From: Solobacterium sp.
GTDB taxonomy: Bacteria > Bacillota_I > Bacilli_A > Erysipelotrichales > Erysipelotrichaceae
Direction of reading: 5' to 3'
DNA: 64,000 nucleotides
NCBI GenBank assembly: GCA_017469885.1
Contig: JAFUFO010000015.1
Span: forward strand, 16,034-80,033
The notes beneath the pieces were generated by a model that worked only from the letters and a program-made list of their open reading frames with translations, ran no database searches and had not been told where the DNA came from. Shown here piece after piece: positions 27,188 to 34,893 of the stretch. A program made the position numbers and the translations under genes. Positions within the stretch are counted from its first letter, which is position 1; each line of letters opens with the position of its first letter.

Positions 27188-28312
27188 TTATCTGCGGCCG
27201 GGCGTATCCTCGCTGAAGGGACTGTTGATATAATTCTCGGATTTTGAGGAAACGTATTTTTCCATCTGACGCTGAAGCGGATGCTTGTTCCAGCGGTCAA
27301 GATCGTCGGTGAGCTTCCACGCTGTAAGCTGGAAGAACGGAAGAATGCAGAGCGGAGTCATCTCCTCCGGAACACTGCAGGGAATATTGAAGATCTTATC
27401 TCCGGTGTAATCCGGATCGGTTGTCACAAGGAATGCATTCGGTGTCACAATCTTTGTGCCGTCATAGATCTTGCGGATGCGCTCTGTGCCGATGCCGGCC
27501 TCAATCAGGAATACCGTATAGCGCGGCGTCATTTGAATGTTCGGACCGTGGATATATTCTTCAACTTCATAGGCGCCTGTAGGGATACTGACGGTTTCGC
27601 CGAATTTGAGCGCGCCTTCCATCGCTGTGCCGATATTGGCGCCGACGCCGCATACATAAGCATTTGTGAGACCGGACAGAGCCTGGAAGTTTTTCTCATA
27701 GAAGGAAGTCCAGTTTTTCTGTGCCGCTTCATTGATATCCGCACAGCTGCGGAGCTGTTCCTTCAGGGTATCGGCTTCTTCTTTTGTCAGCTTTCCGGAC
27801 GCCAGGCCTGCTTCAACCGCAAACAGCATGAAGAACAGTGCAAGCGTTGTGACACCACGGGTAACATAACCGACGGTTTCCCGTCCGACGCCGTAATTTG
27901 CGGCAACGTCGCACTTCTTTGCAAGATCGCTTTCCAGATCGCCGGTAAGCGCAATGCAGCGGCGTCCTTTGCTTTTAACAACATCAGCTGCTTCAAGTGC
28001 GTTCAGGCTGTATCCGCTCTGGGAAACAATTACGACCATGTCGTCTTCACGAATGTCGTTTTCAGAAGTCACAAATGTGAACGGCGCAACGATCTTCACT
28101 TCGACGCCGAGATACCGGCGGACAAATGCGCGCGCACATGTGGATCCGTTCATCGATGAACCGCAGGCAATGATCCAGATCGTCCGGAAGCTGCCGCTCA
28201 TGAATTCTTCTACGACCGGCTTTGTGAGTTCTGCGCTCTGTTCAACATTGGCGCGGATGTATTCCGGGCATGATGCGATGTAGTCCTGCATGGTTTTCCT
28301 GTGTTCTGTCAT
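27188..28312 (-). CDS. SIS-domain sugar isomerase/deglycase (glycated-amine 6-phosphate type)
   Basis: A 374-residue protein with two SIS domains of the GlmS isomerase/AgaS/FrlB class. In the first, IACGSSMNGSTCARAF and VSQSGYSLNALEAADV bind the sugar phosphate; in the second, GVGANIGTAMEGALKFGETV and the EEYIHGPNIQ segment with the catalytic-type Glu and His. It is divergently transcribed from a mannose-family PTS with a FrlB/FrlD-like pair, so cleavage of an Amadori-type sugar-amine 6-phosphate is the likely task. Whether it prefers glucosyl or fructosyl adducts cannot be decided. Its promoter is mirrored with the PTS promoter and carries the same operator repeats. Confidence 0.8.
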   Translation of the reverse strand: MTEHRKTMQDYIASCPEYIRANVEQSAELTKPVVEEFMSGSFRTIWIIACGSSMNGSTCARAFVRRYLGVEVKIVAPFTFVTSENDIREDDMVVIVSQSGYSLNALEAADVVKSKGRRCIALTGDLESDLAKKCDVAANYGVGRETVGYVTRGVTTLALFFMLFAVEAGLASGKLTKEEADTLKEQLRSCADINEAAQKNWTSFYEKNFQALSGLTNAYVCGVGANIGTAMEGALKFGETVSIPTGAYEVEEYIHGPNIQMTPRYTVFLIEAGIGTERIRKIYDGTKIVTPNAFLVTTDPDYTGDKIFNIPCSVPEEMTPLCILPFFQLTAWKLTDDLDRWNKHPLQRQMEKYVSSKSENYINSPFSEDTPGRR

Positions 28313-28373
28313 CCTGTTAAATCCTCCAATCTTAATGACTCGGGTACAGAGGAGATGTCATAAAACTCCCTGT

Positions 28374-28589
28374 AGCAATTACAATATAGCACATGTTTGT
28401 AATATTGTAATAACAAATAACAAAAATTTTCGTTTTTGTGTGCAGATCCTGAACGGATCATTCGAAAATGAAGAAAAATGGCTATTTAATAAGGCTTTTT
28501 AATAGTTATAAGCAGGCTCTGAAGCAGCGCACAATTTGTGAAAATGCTTATTGACAACAAAATTACAGGTGATTATATTGTAATTACAA
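28374..28589. promoter_or_regulatory. Divergent promoters with repeated ATATTGTAATTACAA operators
   Basis: The plus promoter is TTGACA (28551-28556), 17 nt, TATATT (28574-28579). The palindrome TTGTAATTACAA (28578-28589) covers the -10 and start. On the minus strand, ATTACA-17-TATATT (28411 down to 28383) is the likely SIS-gene promoter. It overlaps two more copies: AATTACAATAT (28377-28387) and ATATTGTAATAACAA (28402-28416). The HutC-type GntR protein of the locus is the probable binder. The whole gene-free stretch 28313-28682 appears to be regulatory; no terminator or small gene is convincing in it. Confidence 0.8.
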
Positions 28590-28682
28590 CATAACAAAAT
28601 CCTGCGTCAGATGGAGACGGCCGCTCTTCTGGCAACGGATGGTGTCAGATGAAACTGAACAGTTTCAGGAAAGGAGAGATAT

Positions 28683-29159
28683 ATGCCGGATATTCTGCTG
28701 ACAAGAATCGACAACAGACTCGTGCATGGCCAGGTCGGCGTTGCATGGACAAGTTCTCTTGCCGGCTGCAACCTCATCGTAGTTGCGGATGATCTGGTGG
28801 CGAAGGATGAAGTACAGCAGTCTCTGATGCGGGCAACCGCACAGAATGCCGGATGCGGAATCCGCTTCTTCACGCTTGAGAAAACCATCAACGTGATTCA
28901 CAAAGCTTCACCCGCCCAGCACATCTTCCTGGTCGTGCGCAACCCGCAGAGTGCCAGAACTCTCCTCGAGGGGGGCGTGCCGATCGACAAACTCTGCATC
29001 GGAAACATGCACGTCGGACCGGGAAAGAGAGTATCCAACGAAACCCATGTCTATGTAGATGACAAAGATCTTGAAGATCTGCGCTTCATCCGCAGCATGG
29101 GCACAGACGTTTACATCCAGATTGCTCCGGGTGACCGGAAGTATGACTTCGAAATTTAA
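28683..29159 (+). CDS. PTS mannose-family IIB component
   Basis: 158 residues, the full size of a free IIB of the mannose/fructose/sorbose family. The start is MPDILLTRIDNRLVHGQVG with phosphorylatable His15, then VVADDLVAKDEVQQSLM and GNMHVGPGKRVS. It passes phosphate from IIA (encoded 4.4 kb downstream) to sugar entering through IIC/IID. AAAGGAGAG precedes the ATG. As the first gene after the regulated promoter it heads the operon for a probable glycated-amine substrate. Confidence 0.93.
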   Translation: MPDILLTRIDNRLVHGQVGVAWTSSLAGCNLIVVADDLVAKDEVQQSLMRATAQNAGCGIRFFTLEKTINVIHKASPAQHIFLVVRNPQSARTLLEGGVPIDKLCIGNMHVGPGKRVSNETHVYVDDKDLEDLRFIRSMGTDVYIQIAPGDRKYDFEI

Positions 29160-29198
29160 TTAGAAACATCTTTTACAAAAGAGGAAGGAAAACCAGAA

Positions 29199-29990
29199 AT
29201 GCAAATTACGCTTATGCAGGGCATATTGATCATGATCGTGGTCTTCATCTGTGCCTTTGACAAACACATGGAAGCGTTCATGTGGTTCAGACCGCTTGTT
29301 GTTGCGTTCTTTACCGGAATCATGCTGGGCGATGTACAGCTCGGCCTGAAGGCAGGCGCAGTTACAGAGCTCTCTTATCTTGGACTTCTCACGGTCGGCG
29401 GAACCGTTCCGCCCGATCCTCTGTTCGCCGGTCTTATGACAACCGTTCTTGCCTACACGACCGGTCAGGACGTTACCGCTGCCATGGGTCTTGCGATTCC
29501 GTTTGCGCTCATCGGTCAGTGGATCGGTATCGCGACAAACACACTGTATGCAGGTTTCCTGCCGGCAGTTGACAAGGCTGCTCAGGAAGGTGATGAAAAG
29601 AAGATCGGACGCATCATGTTCACCGGTCAGTTCATCTACGCGATCGCATTCGCAATTGCGGCATTCCTGTCCGTATATGCATTCCAGAGCGGCATCGCAG
29701 CGTTTGTCAATTCATTCCCTGCATGGCTGATTCACGGCTTCGAAGTAGCCGGCGGTCTGATGCCTGCAGTAGGTCTTGCGCTCCTGCTGGTTGTCATGCT
29801 GAAGGGTGAGAACATTCCTTACCTGCTCGCAGGATTTGTCATCATGATCATTACCAACTGCCAGAACATTCTCCCGGTTGCGATTCTTGCCGGTGCGATT
29901 GCCTGGATCGGTTACACGAATGATGTAAAGAAAAACAAGGAAACTGTTACGGCAGAGCCGGCAGAGGAGGATTATTCCGATGGCATCTGA
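29199..29990 (+). CDS. PTS mannose-family IIC component
   Basis: A 263-residue integral membrane IIC (mannose/sorbose family). It has the conserved GIMLGDVQLGLKAGAVTELSYLG segment, the PPDPLFAGL loop and multiple hydrophobic helices. It forms the translocation channel with IID, whose start overlaps its last 11 nt. Substrate type is inferred from the neighbouring deglycase and kinase genes. Confidence 0.93.
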   Translation: MQITLMQGILIMIVVFICAFDKHMEAFMWFRPLVVAFFTGIMLGDVQLGLKAGAVTELSYLGLLTVGGTVPPDPLFAGLMTTVLAYTTGQDVTAAMGLAIPFALIGQWIGIATNTLYAGFLPAVDKAAQEGDEKKIGRIMFTGQFIYAIAFAIAAFLSVYAFQSGIAAFVNSFPAWLIHGFEVAGGLMPAVGLALLLVVMLKGENIPYLLAGFVIMIITNCQNILPVAILAGAIAWIGYTNDVKKNKETVTAEPAEEDYSDGI

Positions 29991-30771
29991 AAACAAGATT
30001 ACAAAAAAAGATCTCAATAAAATGGCGTATATGTCGCTGTTTGAACAGTCCTGCTTCAGCTTTGAGCGTATGCAGGCGGTTGGATTCGCCTGGGGTATGT
30101 CCGACTGCTTCCGCAAGATCTTCGGAAAGAACAACGAAGAGATGGGAAAAGCGCTTCAGAACAACCTCGACTTTATCAACACAGAGCCGCATATGGCCGC
30201 AATCCTGCAGGGTCTCGTTGTTTCGATGGAGGAATCCGGTCAGGACCGCGAACTGATTCACAGCCTCAAGACCGGTCTCTTCGGTCCGCTGGCAGGTCTC
30301 GGTGATGCGATCTGGTGGTATACCGCAATGCCGATCGTAGCGGCAATCTGCTGCTCGCTGGCAGGTCAGGGAAGTGTTCTCGGACCGATCATCTACATTG
30401 CATTCTGGGCAATCACCGCTATCGTTACACGTATCTGGTTTGTACGCATGGGTTACAACGCAGGCCTTACAGCCGTCAAGTACATCGGCGACAATGCGGC
30501 AGCGCTCACCAAAGCTGCAGGCATCCTCGGCGTTATGGTTGTCGGCGGTCTGATTCCGTCCTATGTATCCTTCGCATTCCCGGAGAGCCTTGTCGTAGCC
30601 GGCAACGTTTCGATCCAGGGTATCTTCGATTCCATTCTTCCGAGCCTGCTGCCGCTGGTATTCGTATTCGTGCTGTACTGGCTCTTCAAGAAGAAGAACG
30701 TCAACACCATGAAGCTCATCATCGCCGTTATCGTATTCTCGATCATCATGGCGGCGATCGGCATCATGTAA
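29980..30771 (+). CDS. PTS mannose-family IID component
   Basis: A 263-residue IID starting KKDLNKMAYMSLFEQSCFSFERM. It contains FFNTEPHM-like FINTEPHMAAILQG and the GPLAGLGDAIWWYT motif typical of the family, with hydrophobic segments in the C-terminal half. It is translationally linked to IIC (11-nt overlap). IIA is not next door but lies after the deglycase, kinase and regulator genes. Confidence 0.93.
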   Translation: MASENKITKKDLNKMAYMSLFEQSCFSFERMQAVGFAWGMSDCFRKIFGKNNEEMGKALQNNLDFINTEPHMAAILQGLVVSMEESGQDRELIHSLKTGLFGPLAGLGDAIWWYTAMPIVAAICCSLAGQGSVLGPIIYIAFWAITAIVTRIWFVRMGYNAGLTAVKYIGDNAAALTKAAGILGVMVVGGLIPSYVSFAFPESLVVAGNVSIQGIFDSILPSLLPLVFVFVLYWLFKKKNVNTMKLIIAVIVFSIIMAAIGIM

Positions 30772-30811
30772 TCGCATTACATCCTTATTAGAGAACATAA
30801 AGAACAACCGG

Positions 30812-30848
30812 GAAAGCCTGCTTGCGCTGTGTGGGCAGGCTTTCTTTG
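30812..30848 (+). terminator. Intra-operon hairpin after the PTS IID gene
   Basis: GAAAGCCTGC (30812-30821) pairs with GCAGGCTTTC (30835-30844), followed by TTTG. The T tract is short, so it may act as a partial terminator or mRNA stabiliser separating transport from enzyme genes. Confidence 0.5.
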
Positions 30849-30881
30849 AAACAGAATGAAGACAGAAAGGCGGGAAAAAAC

Positions 30882-31880
30882 ATGATTAATTTTGATGAAG
30901 CACAGATTATTGCCAACGGAGCACTGATCAGCTCTCAGCGGGCAGACATTGAAGCAATTGCCGACCGTATCTATGACAGCGGATTTGATCTTCTGCTGTT
31001 TACATCCAGCGGCGGTTCACAGGCAATGCTGGATCCGTTTCCGTTCTATATCCGTCACATGTCCGCGCTGCCGGTCGAAAACATCCTGGCTGCGGATCTG
31101 ATGCTCGGCGGTTCAAACCGGATCAGTGATAAAACGGTCGCCTTTCTGACTTCCAAATCCGGTGATACCGGTGAGACTGTGAAAGCCGCAAACTGGCTGA
31201 AAGAACGGGGTGTCCGGATCGTCAGTGTATGCGGAAAGGCGGATTCCGTACTGGAATCCATCAGTGATGACTGTGTTGTCTACGGCGAGGGACGCCCGCA
31301 GGAACTTGTGTTCTATTACCTGATCGGCCGGATCCTGTACCGCAACGGAGACTTTGCGGATTATCCGAAGTTTGCGGATGAGCTGAACGGTCTTGCATAT
31401 GCGCTTGCGCAGGTCCGCAAGCAGGCAGATGAAAAGTGCCGTCAGTACGCGCTGGATTACCACAAGGAGCCGTACAACATCTGGGTCGGATCAGGCGACC
31501 TCTGGCCGACCGCATACTCCTACAGCATGTGTGTTCTGGAGGAGAGCCAGTGGATCCGCACCAAGAGCGTATCCAGCCCGGAATTCTTCCACGGAACACT
31601 GGAGCTTCTGGAAGACGATGTATGCATGACACTGCTTCTTACCGAAGGACCGACGCGCGTTCTGGATGAACGGGTAAAGGAATTCGCGCAGCGTCATACA
31701 AAGAAACTCACCTGCTTTGACACAAAAGATTATGAGCTTCCCGGAATCAGCGATGAATTCCGGAAGTATCTGAGTCCGGTGGTCATGGCCGCAGTGCTGC
31801 AGAGAATAAGTAAGAATATCGAGGAAATCACAGGGCACTCCCTGGATATCCGCCGCTATTACCGGAAAGAGAATTACTGA
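30882..31880 (+). CDS. FrlB-like Amadori-product 6-phosphate deglycase (SIS domain)
   Basis: A 332-residue SIS protein. Features are TSSGGSQAMLDPF, SKSGDTGETVKAANWL, the substrate-end segment SPEFFHGTLELLE (Glu/His of the FrlB family) and the RRYYRKENY end that resembles the FrlB C-terminus. In E. coli, FrlB cleaves fructoselysine 6-phosphate to glucose 6-phosphate and lysine. It is followed one base later by an FrlD-like kinase, the same pair as in the frl operon. The start at 30882 is taken for its AAAGGCGGG site; the upstream in-frame start lies in the hairpin region. The exact amine is unknown. Confidence 0.85.
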   Translation: MINFDEAQIIANGALISSQRADIEAIADRIYDSGFDLLLFTSSGGSQAMLDPFPFYIRHMSALPVENILAADLMLGGSNRISDKTVAFLTSKSGDTGETVKAANWLKERGVRIVSVCGKADSVLESISDDCVVYGEGRPQELVFYYLIGRILYRNGDFADYPKFADELNGLAYALAQVRKQADEKCRQYALDYHKEPYNIWVGSGDLWPTAYSYSMCVLEESQWIRTKSVSSPEFFHGTLELLEDDVCMTLLLTEGPTRVLDERVKEFAQRHTKKLTCFDTKDYELPGISDEFRKYLSPVVMAAVLQRISKNIEEITGHSLDIRRYYRKENY

Positions 31881-31881
31881 G

Positions 31882-32721
31882 ATGAAACTGATTGCGCTTG
31901 GAGACAACTGTGTCGATGTTTACTGCAATAAGAATGAAGTGCATCCCGGCGGGAATGCGGTGAATGTTTCAGTACATGCGGCGCGCTGCGGAGCACAGTC
32001 GGAGTATATCGGTAATCTCGCTGATGATGATTATGCAGCGCATCTGATCAAAGCACTGAAAAAGAACGGGGTCCGGTATGACCGCTGTCCGGTGATTCCG
32101 AATTCCGTCACAAAACAATGCGTCTATGAGGTGACAGACGGCGAACGCAGTTTCGTGAAAGTTGTGACCGGTGATGCATGGGCGGGACCGGTTACGGTCA
32201 GCGAAGAACTGAAGGAGGTTCTTTCGCAGGCAGATGTAATTGTCAGCTCATGCAATGCCAAAATTCCCGAACAGCTGTCTCTTGTGGAGGAGCTTCCGCC
32301 GGTATTTGTATTTGATTTCGGCGAGAAGGATAAATACCGCACCGATGAATACTGCGATATGGTCTGCAAAGCGATCGATCTTGCGATGTTTTCCTGCAGT
32401 CCGATGTCGGAAGAGGAATTTGCGGCGTTTGCCCGTCCGTATCATGAACGCGGCGTCATTCATGTGCTTGCGACCATGGGCGGCGAGGGGCAGATCATCT
32501 CCAACGGATCACAGATTCTCCGCAGGCGGATTCGCCAGGTAACACCTCATGATACAATGGGAGCTGGAGATTCCTTCCTCGCGGGATTTGTCTGCACATT
32601 GCAGAAATCCGGCTGGAAAAAGGGCATGCGGATGCCGTCCGGCGCGCTGGAGGAAGCACTTCTGGCAGGCCAGAATGTATCCAGAGAAAATGTTCTTTCT
32701 CCCGGAGGATTCGGCGACTGA
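31882..32721 (+). CDS. frlD: FrlD-like fructoselysine 6-kinase (PfkB family)
   Basis: A 279-residue PfkB/ribokinase-fold kinase. The start LIALGDNCVDVY closely recalls FrlD; the sugar-site motif is GGNAVNVSVHAARCGA, and the anion-hole/catalytic-base motif is DTMGAGDSFLAGF. FrlD phosphorylates fructoselysine at C6 before FrlB cleaves it. A kinase seems redundant with a PTS that phosphorylates on entry, unless unphosphorylated substrate also enters or forms inside. It follows the deglycase gene by one base. Confidence 0.85.
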   Translation: MKLIALGDNCVDVYCNKNEVHPGGNAVNVSVHAARCGAQSEYIGNLADDDYAAHLIKALKKNGVRYDRCPVIPNSVTKQCVYEVTDGERSFVKVVTGDAWAGPVTVSEELKEVLSQADVIVSSCNAKIPEQLSLVEELPPVFVFDFGEKDKYRTDEYCDMVCKAIDLAMFSCSPMSEEEFAAFARPYHERGVIHVLATMGGEGQIISNGSQILRRRIRQVTPHDTMGAGDSFLAGFVCTLQKSGWKKGMRMPSGALEEALLAGQNVSRENVLSPGGFGD

Positions 32722-32747
32722 CAGTAACACACTACGGAGATACAGAT

Positions 32748-33497
32748 ATGAGCGCAATTAAGGGATTACGACTGGATAAAGGCATTCCGATGCCGTTATA
32801 TGAACAGCTGCGGCAGGGACTTCTGTCCGCAATCATGGACGGCACGCTTCCCGCCGGCAGTAAGATGCCGACGGAAGAGGAACTGTGTGCGGCCTATGGA
32901 ATCTCGCGGCCGGTTGTCCGGCAGGCGTACAATGCCCTGATTGAGTCCGGTCATGTCGAGCGTAAGCGCGGAGTCGGCACCTTTGTGCTGGCATCCAACA
33001 GCCGCGGGCGCTTTATTGACAAGCAGTACAGTTTCGAAAAGGAAATGTCCATTCTCGGTCTTCCTCATGAAACACGGCTTGTCCGTGAAGAGTGGCTTGA
33101 CGGCGCAGAGGTATTCTTCAAGGATCAGACACCCTATGCGGGGCGTGTCCGTCATATCGTGAGAATGCGCTACGCAGCCGAAAAACCGTTTGTGCTTGTG
33201 GAAAACTATGTTCCGGAATCTGTATTTCCGGGAATCGATACCTATGACTTTGCCGTACGTTCGCTCTATAACGTCATGGAAACGGAGTACGGTGTGCACA
33301 TTGCCCGCTCGCACCGCAGACTCGCGGCGATTCTTGCGGATGAGCGGATTGCGGCAGCGCTCGGAATTGAACAGAACGCACCGGTCATGATGGTTGAAAA
33401 CCTCGTTTATGACCAGTATGAACGCGCGGTTGATCTCAGCCGTGAATATCTCGACGGTGCCACAAAGACATTTGAATTTCAGGTTTTTAATTCGTAA
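32748..33497 (+). CDS. GntR-family regulator, HutC (UTRA) subfamily
   Basis: 249 residues. The N-terminal winged helix (PLYEQLRQGLLSAIMDG, PTEEELCAAYGISRPVVRQA) is followed by a UTRA effector domain with RMRYAAEKPFVLVENYVP and the DLSREYLDGATKTFEFQV end. UTRA proteins sense sugar phosphates or amines and act mostly as repressors. Its position inside the locus and the repeated TTGTAATTACAA palindromes at the divergent promoters make it the likely local regulator, probably responding to the phosphorylated Amadori product. Confidence 0.9.
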   Translation: MSAIKGLRLDKGIPMPLYEQLRQGLLSAIMDGTLPAGSKMPTEEELCAAYGISRPVVRQAYNALIESGHVERKRGVGTFVLASNSRGRFIDKQYSFEKEMSILGLPHETRLVREEWLDGAEVFFKDQTPYAGRVRHIVRMRYAAEKPFVLVENYVPESVFPGIDTYDFAVRSLYNVMETEYGVHIARSHRRLAAILADERIAAALGIEQNAPVMMVENLVYDQYERAVDLSREYLDGATKTFEFQVFNS

Positions 33498-33542
33498 CAG
33501 AGAGGCTGACTTCAAAAAAACCGGTCGGCCGATGGAGGCAGA

Positions 33543-33986
33543 ATGATAGGAATTATCATTACCGGACACGGTAATTTCGCAACCGGAATGGAAGCCAATG
33601 CAAAACTGCTCGCAGGCAACAGTATTCAGCTGACTGCGATTGACTTCACCGATACATCCACGCCGGATGAGCTGGAACAGAAACTTGCGGACGCACTGGA
33701 TCAGTACAGCAGCTGCCCGGTCACAATCGTTCTTACGGACATCATGGGCGGAACCCCCTATATGAAGGCTGCGGCGCTCAGCGTGAAACGGCCGGGTGTG
33801 CGGGTTATCTCCGGCGCCAACGCTCCGCTTCTGCTGGATCTTGTCATCAAAAACATGGCGGAAAACGATCCGGGTGATGCCGATGCGCTCGCAGAATCGC
33901 TTCTTGAAACGGGAAAGGAAGCACTGACGATCTTCCGCATGGAAGCTCCGGTCAATGATGAGCCGGAAGACGGAGACGGAATCTGA
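33543..33986 (+). CDS. PTS mannose-family IIA component
   Basis: A 147-residue IIA with phosphorylatable His9 in IIITGHGNFATG and the TDIMGGTPYMKAA segment of the family. It accepts phosphate from HPr and passes it to IIB. In most mannose-type operons IIA precedes or is fused to IIB; here it is distal, after the regulator, so one locus still encodes the complete four-part permease. An acidic tail (DEPEDGDG) ends the protein. Confidence 0.92.
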   Translation: MIGIIITGHGNFATGMEANAKLLAGNSIQLTAIDFTDTSTPDELEQKLADALDQYSSCPVTIVLTDIMGGTPYMKAAALSVKRPGVRVISGANAPLLLDLVIKNMAENDPGDADALAESLLETGKEALTIFRMEAPVNDEPEDGDGI

Positions 33987-33992
33987 CACCGT

Positions 33993-34655
33993 ATGATCAA
34001 AGCTGTAATCTTTGATATGGACGGTGTGTTGATTGACAGTGAGATTGTTTATCTCCGCTATCAGGCGGAGAAACTTCGGGAGTCCTATCCCTGGATCAAA
34101 GACGAACATCTTTATCCATTGGTGGGTATGGACAACAAGGAAGATAAGATTTATCTTGCCGATCTGCTGGGTCATGATGCAAATGACCCGGCTTTTCTGA
34201 AGGAAATGAAGGAACTGTCAGACGGAATCTGTGTAAACTACCGTTCCATCATGCGGGAAACGGTGCCGGAACTTCTGGAAACGCTGCGCCGGAACGGATA
34301 CCGGATCGGTCTTGCATCAAGCAGTTCACGCTCCAATATCATGCAGGTGCTTGGTGAATGCGGCATTGGTCCCTACTTTGAATGCGTTGTCAGCGGCGAA
34401 CAGTTCGCCCGCAGTAAGCCGGATCCGGAAATCTATCGCTTTGCGATGCGTCAGATGGGTATGCAGCCGGACGAATGCCTGGTCGTGGAAGACTCCACTT
34501 ACGGCGTGCAGGCAGGCTATGCGGCAGGTGTCTATATTGCCGCGCTCAGGGATACCCGCTTTCCCTTTGATCAGTCTCTGGCAGATTTCCACATTGAATC
34601 ACTGGATGAAATTCCGCATGTTCTGACGAAGCTGCGAACACAGGAATTACACTGA
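33993..34655 (+). CDS. HAD-family phosphatase of the Amadori-type locus
   Basis: A 220-residue HAD hydrolase, beta-phosphoglucomutase-like. Its motifs are FDMDGVLIDSE (motif I), LASSSSRSN (II), RSKPDPEIY (III) and VVEDSTYG (IV), with a helical cap. It begins 6 nt after IIA. It may dephosphorylate a dead-end sugar phosphate or process the released hexose phosphate. Substrate is not evident, and the role in the locus rests on gene position. Confidence 0.85.
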   Translation: MIKAVIFDMDGVLIDSEIVYLRYQAEKLRESYPWIKDEHLYPLVGMDNKEDKIYLADLLGHDANDPAFLKEMKELSDGICVNYRSIMRETVPELLETLRRNGYRIGLASSSSRSNIMQVLGECGIGPYFECVVSGEQFARSKPDPEIYRFAMRQMGMQPDECLVVEDSTYGVQAGYAAGVYIAALRDTRFPFDQSLADFHIESLDEIPHVLTKLRTQELH

Positions 34656-34713
34656 AAACAGGGTGTGCCGGTATATCGGGACACCAATCATTTATGGATC
34701 ACAAACTTTTCAG

Positions 34714-34742
34714 TTGAACAGTACAGGGTGTCGTGATAATAT
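34714..34742 (+). promoter_or_regulatory. Promoter of the pyrimidine operon
   Basis: TTGAAC (34714-34719), a 17-nt spacer and TAATAT (34737-34742) lie about 150 nt before pyrC, leaving room for the attenuator leader. Confidence 0.7.
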
Positions 34743-34774
34743 ACTGAAGAAATCTTTAAATCGATACGAGATAT

Positions 34775-34877
34775 CGGCAAGATCGCACTGCTTCACCTAT
34801 ATAAAAAGAAACGCCCGCAAACGGCGCGTCTTTGAACGGATTGTGACATCGACCTTGCCGTTACGGTAAGGTTTTTT
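34775..34877 (+). promoter_or_regulatory. Transcription attenuator in the pyr leader
   Basis: The terminator ACCTTGCCG-TTA-CGGTAAGGT (34852-34872) ends in six T. The upstream segment CGGCAAGATCG (34775-34785) can pair with CGACCTTGCCG (34850-34860) at 10 of 11 positions. That would break the terminator, so an antiterminator is possible. A further hairpin around 34808-34832 sits between them. This is the layout of a PyrR-type or nucleotide-sensing attenuator. A clear PyrR-binding consensus was not recognised, and pyrR is not in the window. Confidence 0.7.
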
Positions 34878-34893
34878 GTTTCAGGAGGTACCT

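Noticed and set aside
28290..28502. 70-codon frame between the SIS and PTS genes
   Set aside because: It spans the divergent promoters and operators; AT-rich and without a ribosome site.
34672..34712. Possible terminator after the HAD gene
   Set aside because: GGTGT/ACACC arms are short and lack a T tract.
34663..34869. 68-codon frame in the pyr leader
   Set aside because: It covers the promoter and attenuator hairpins and has no good ribosome site, so it is unlikely to be a gene.
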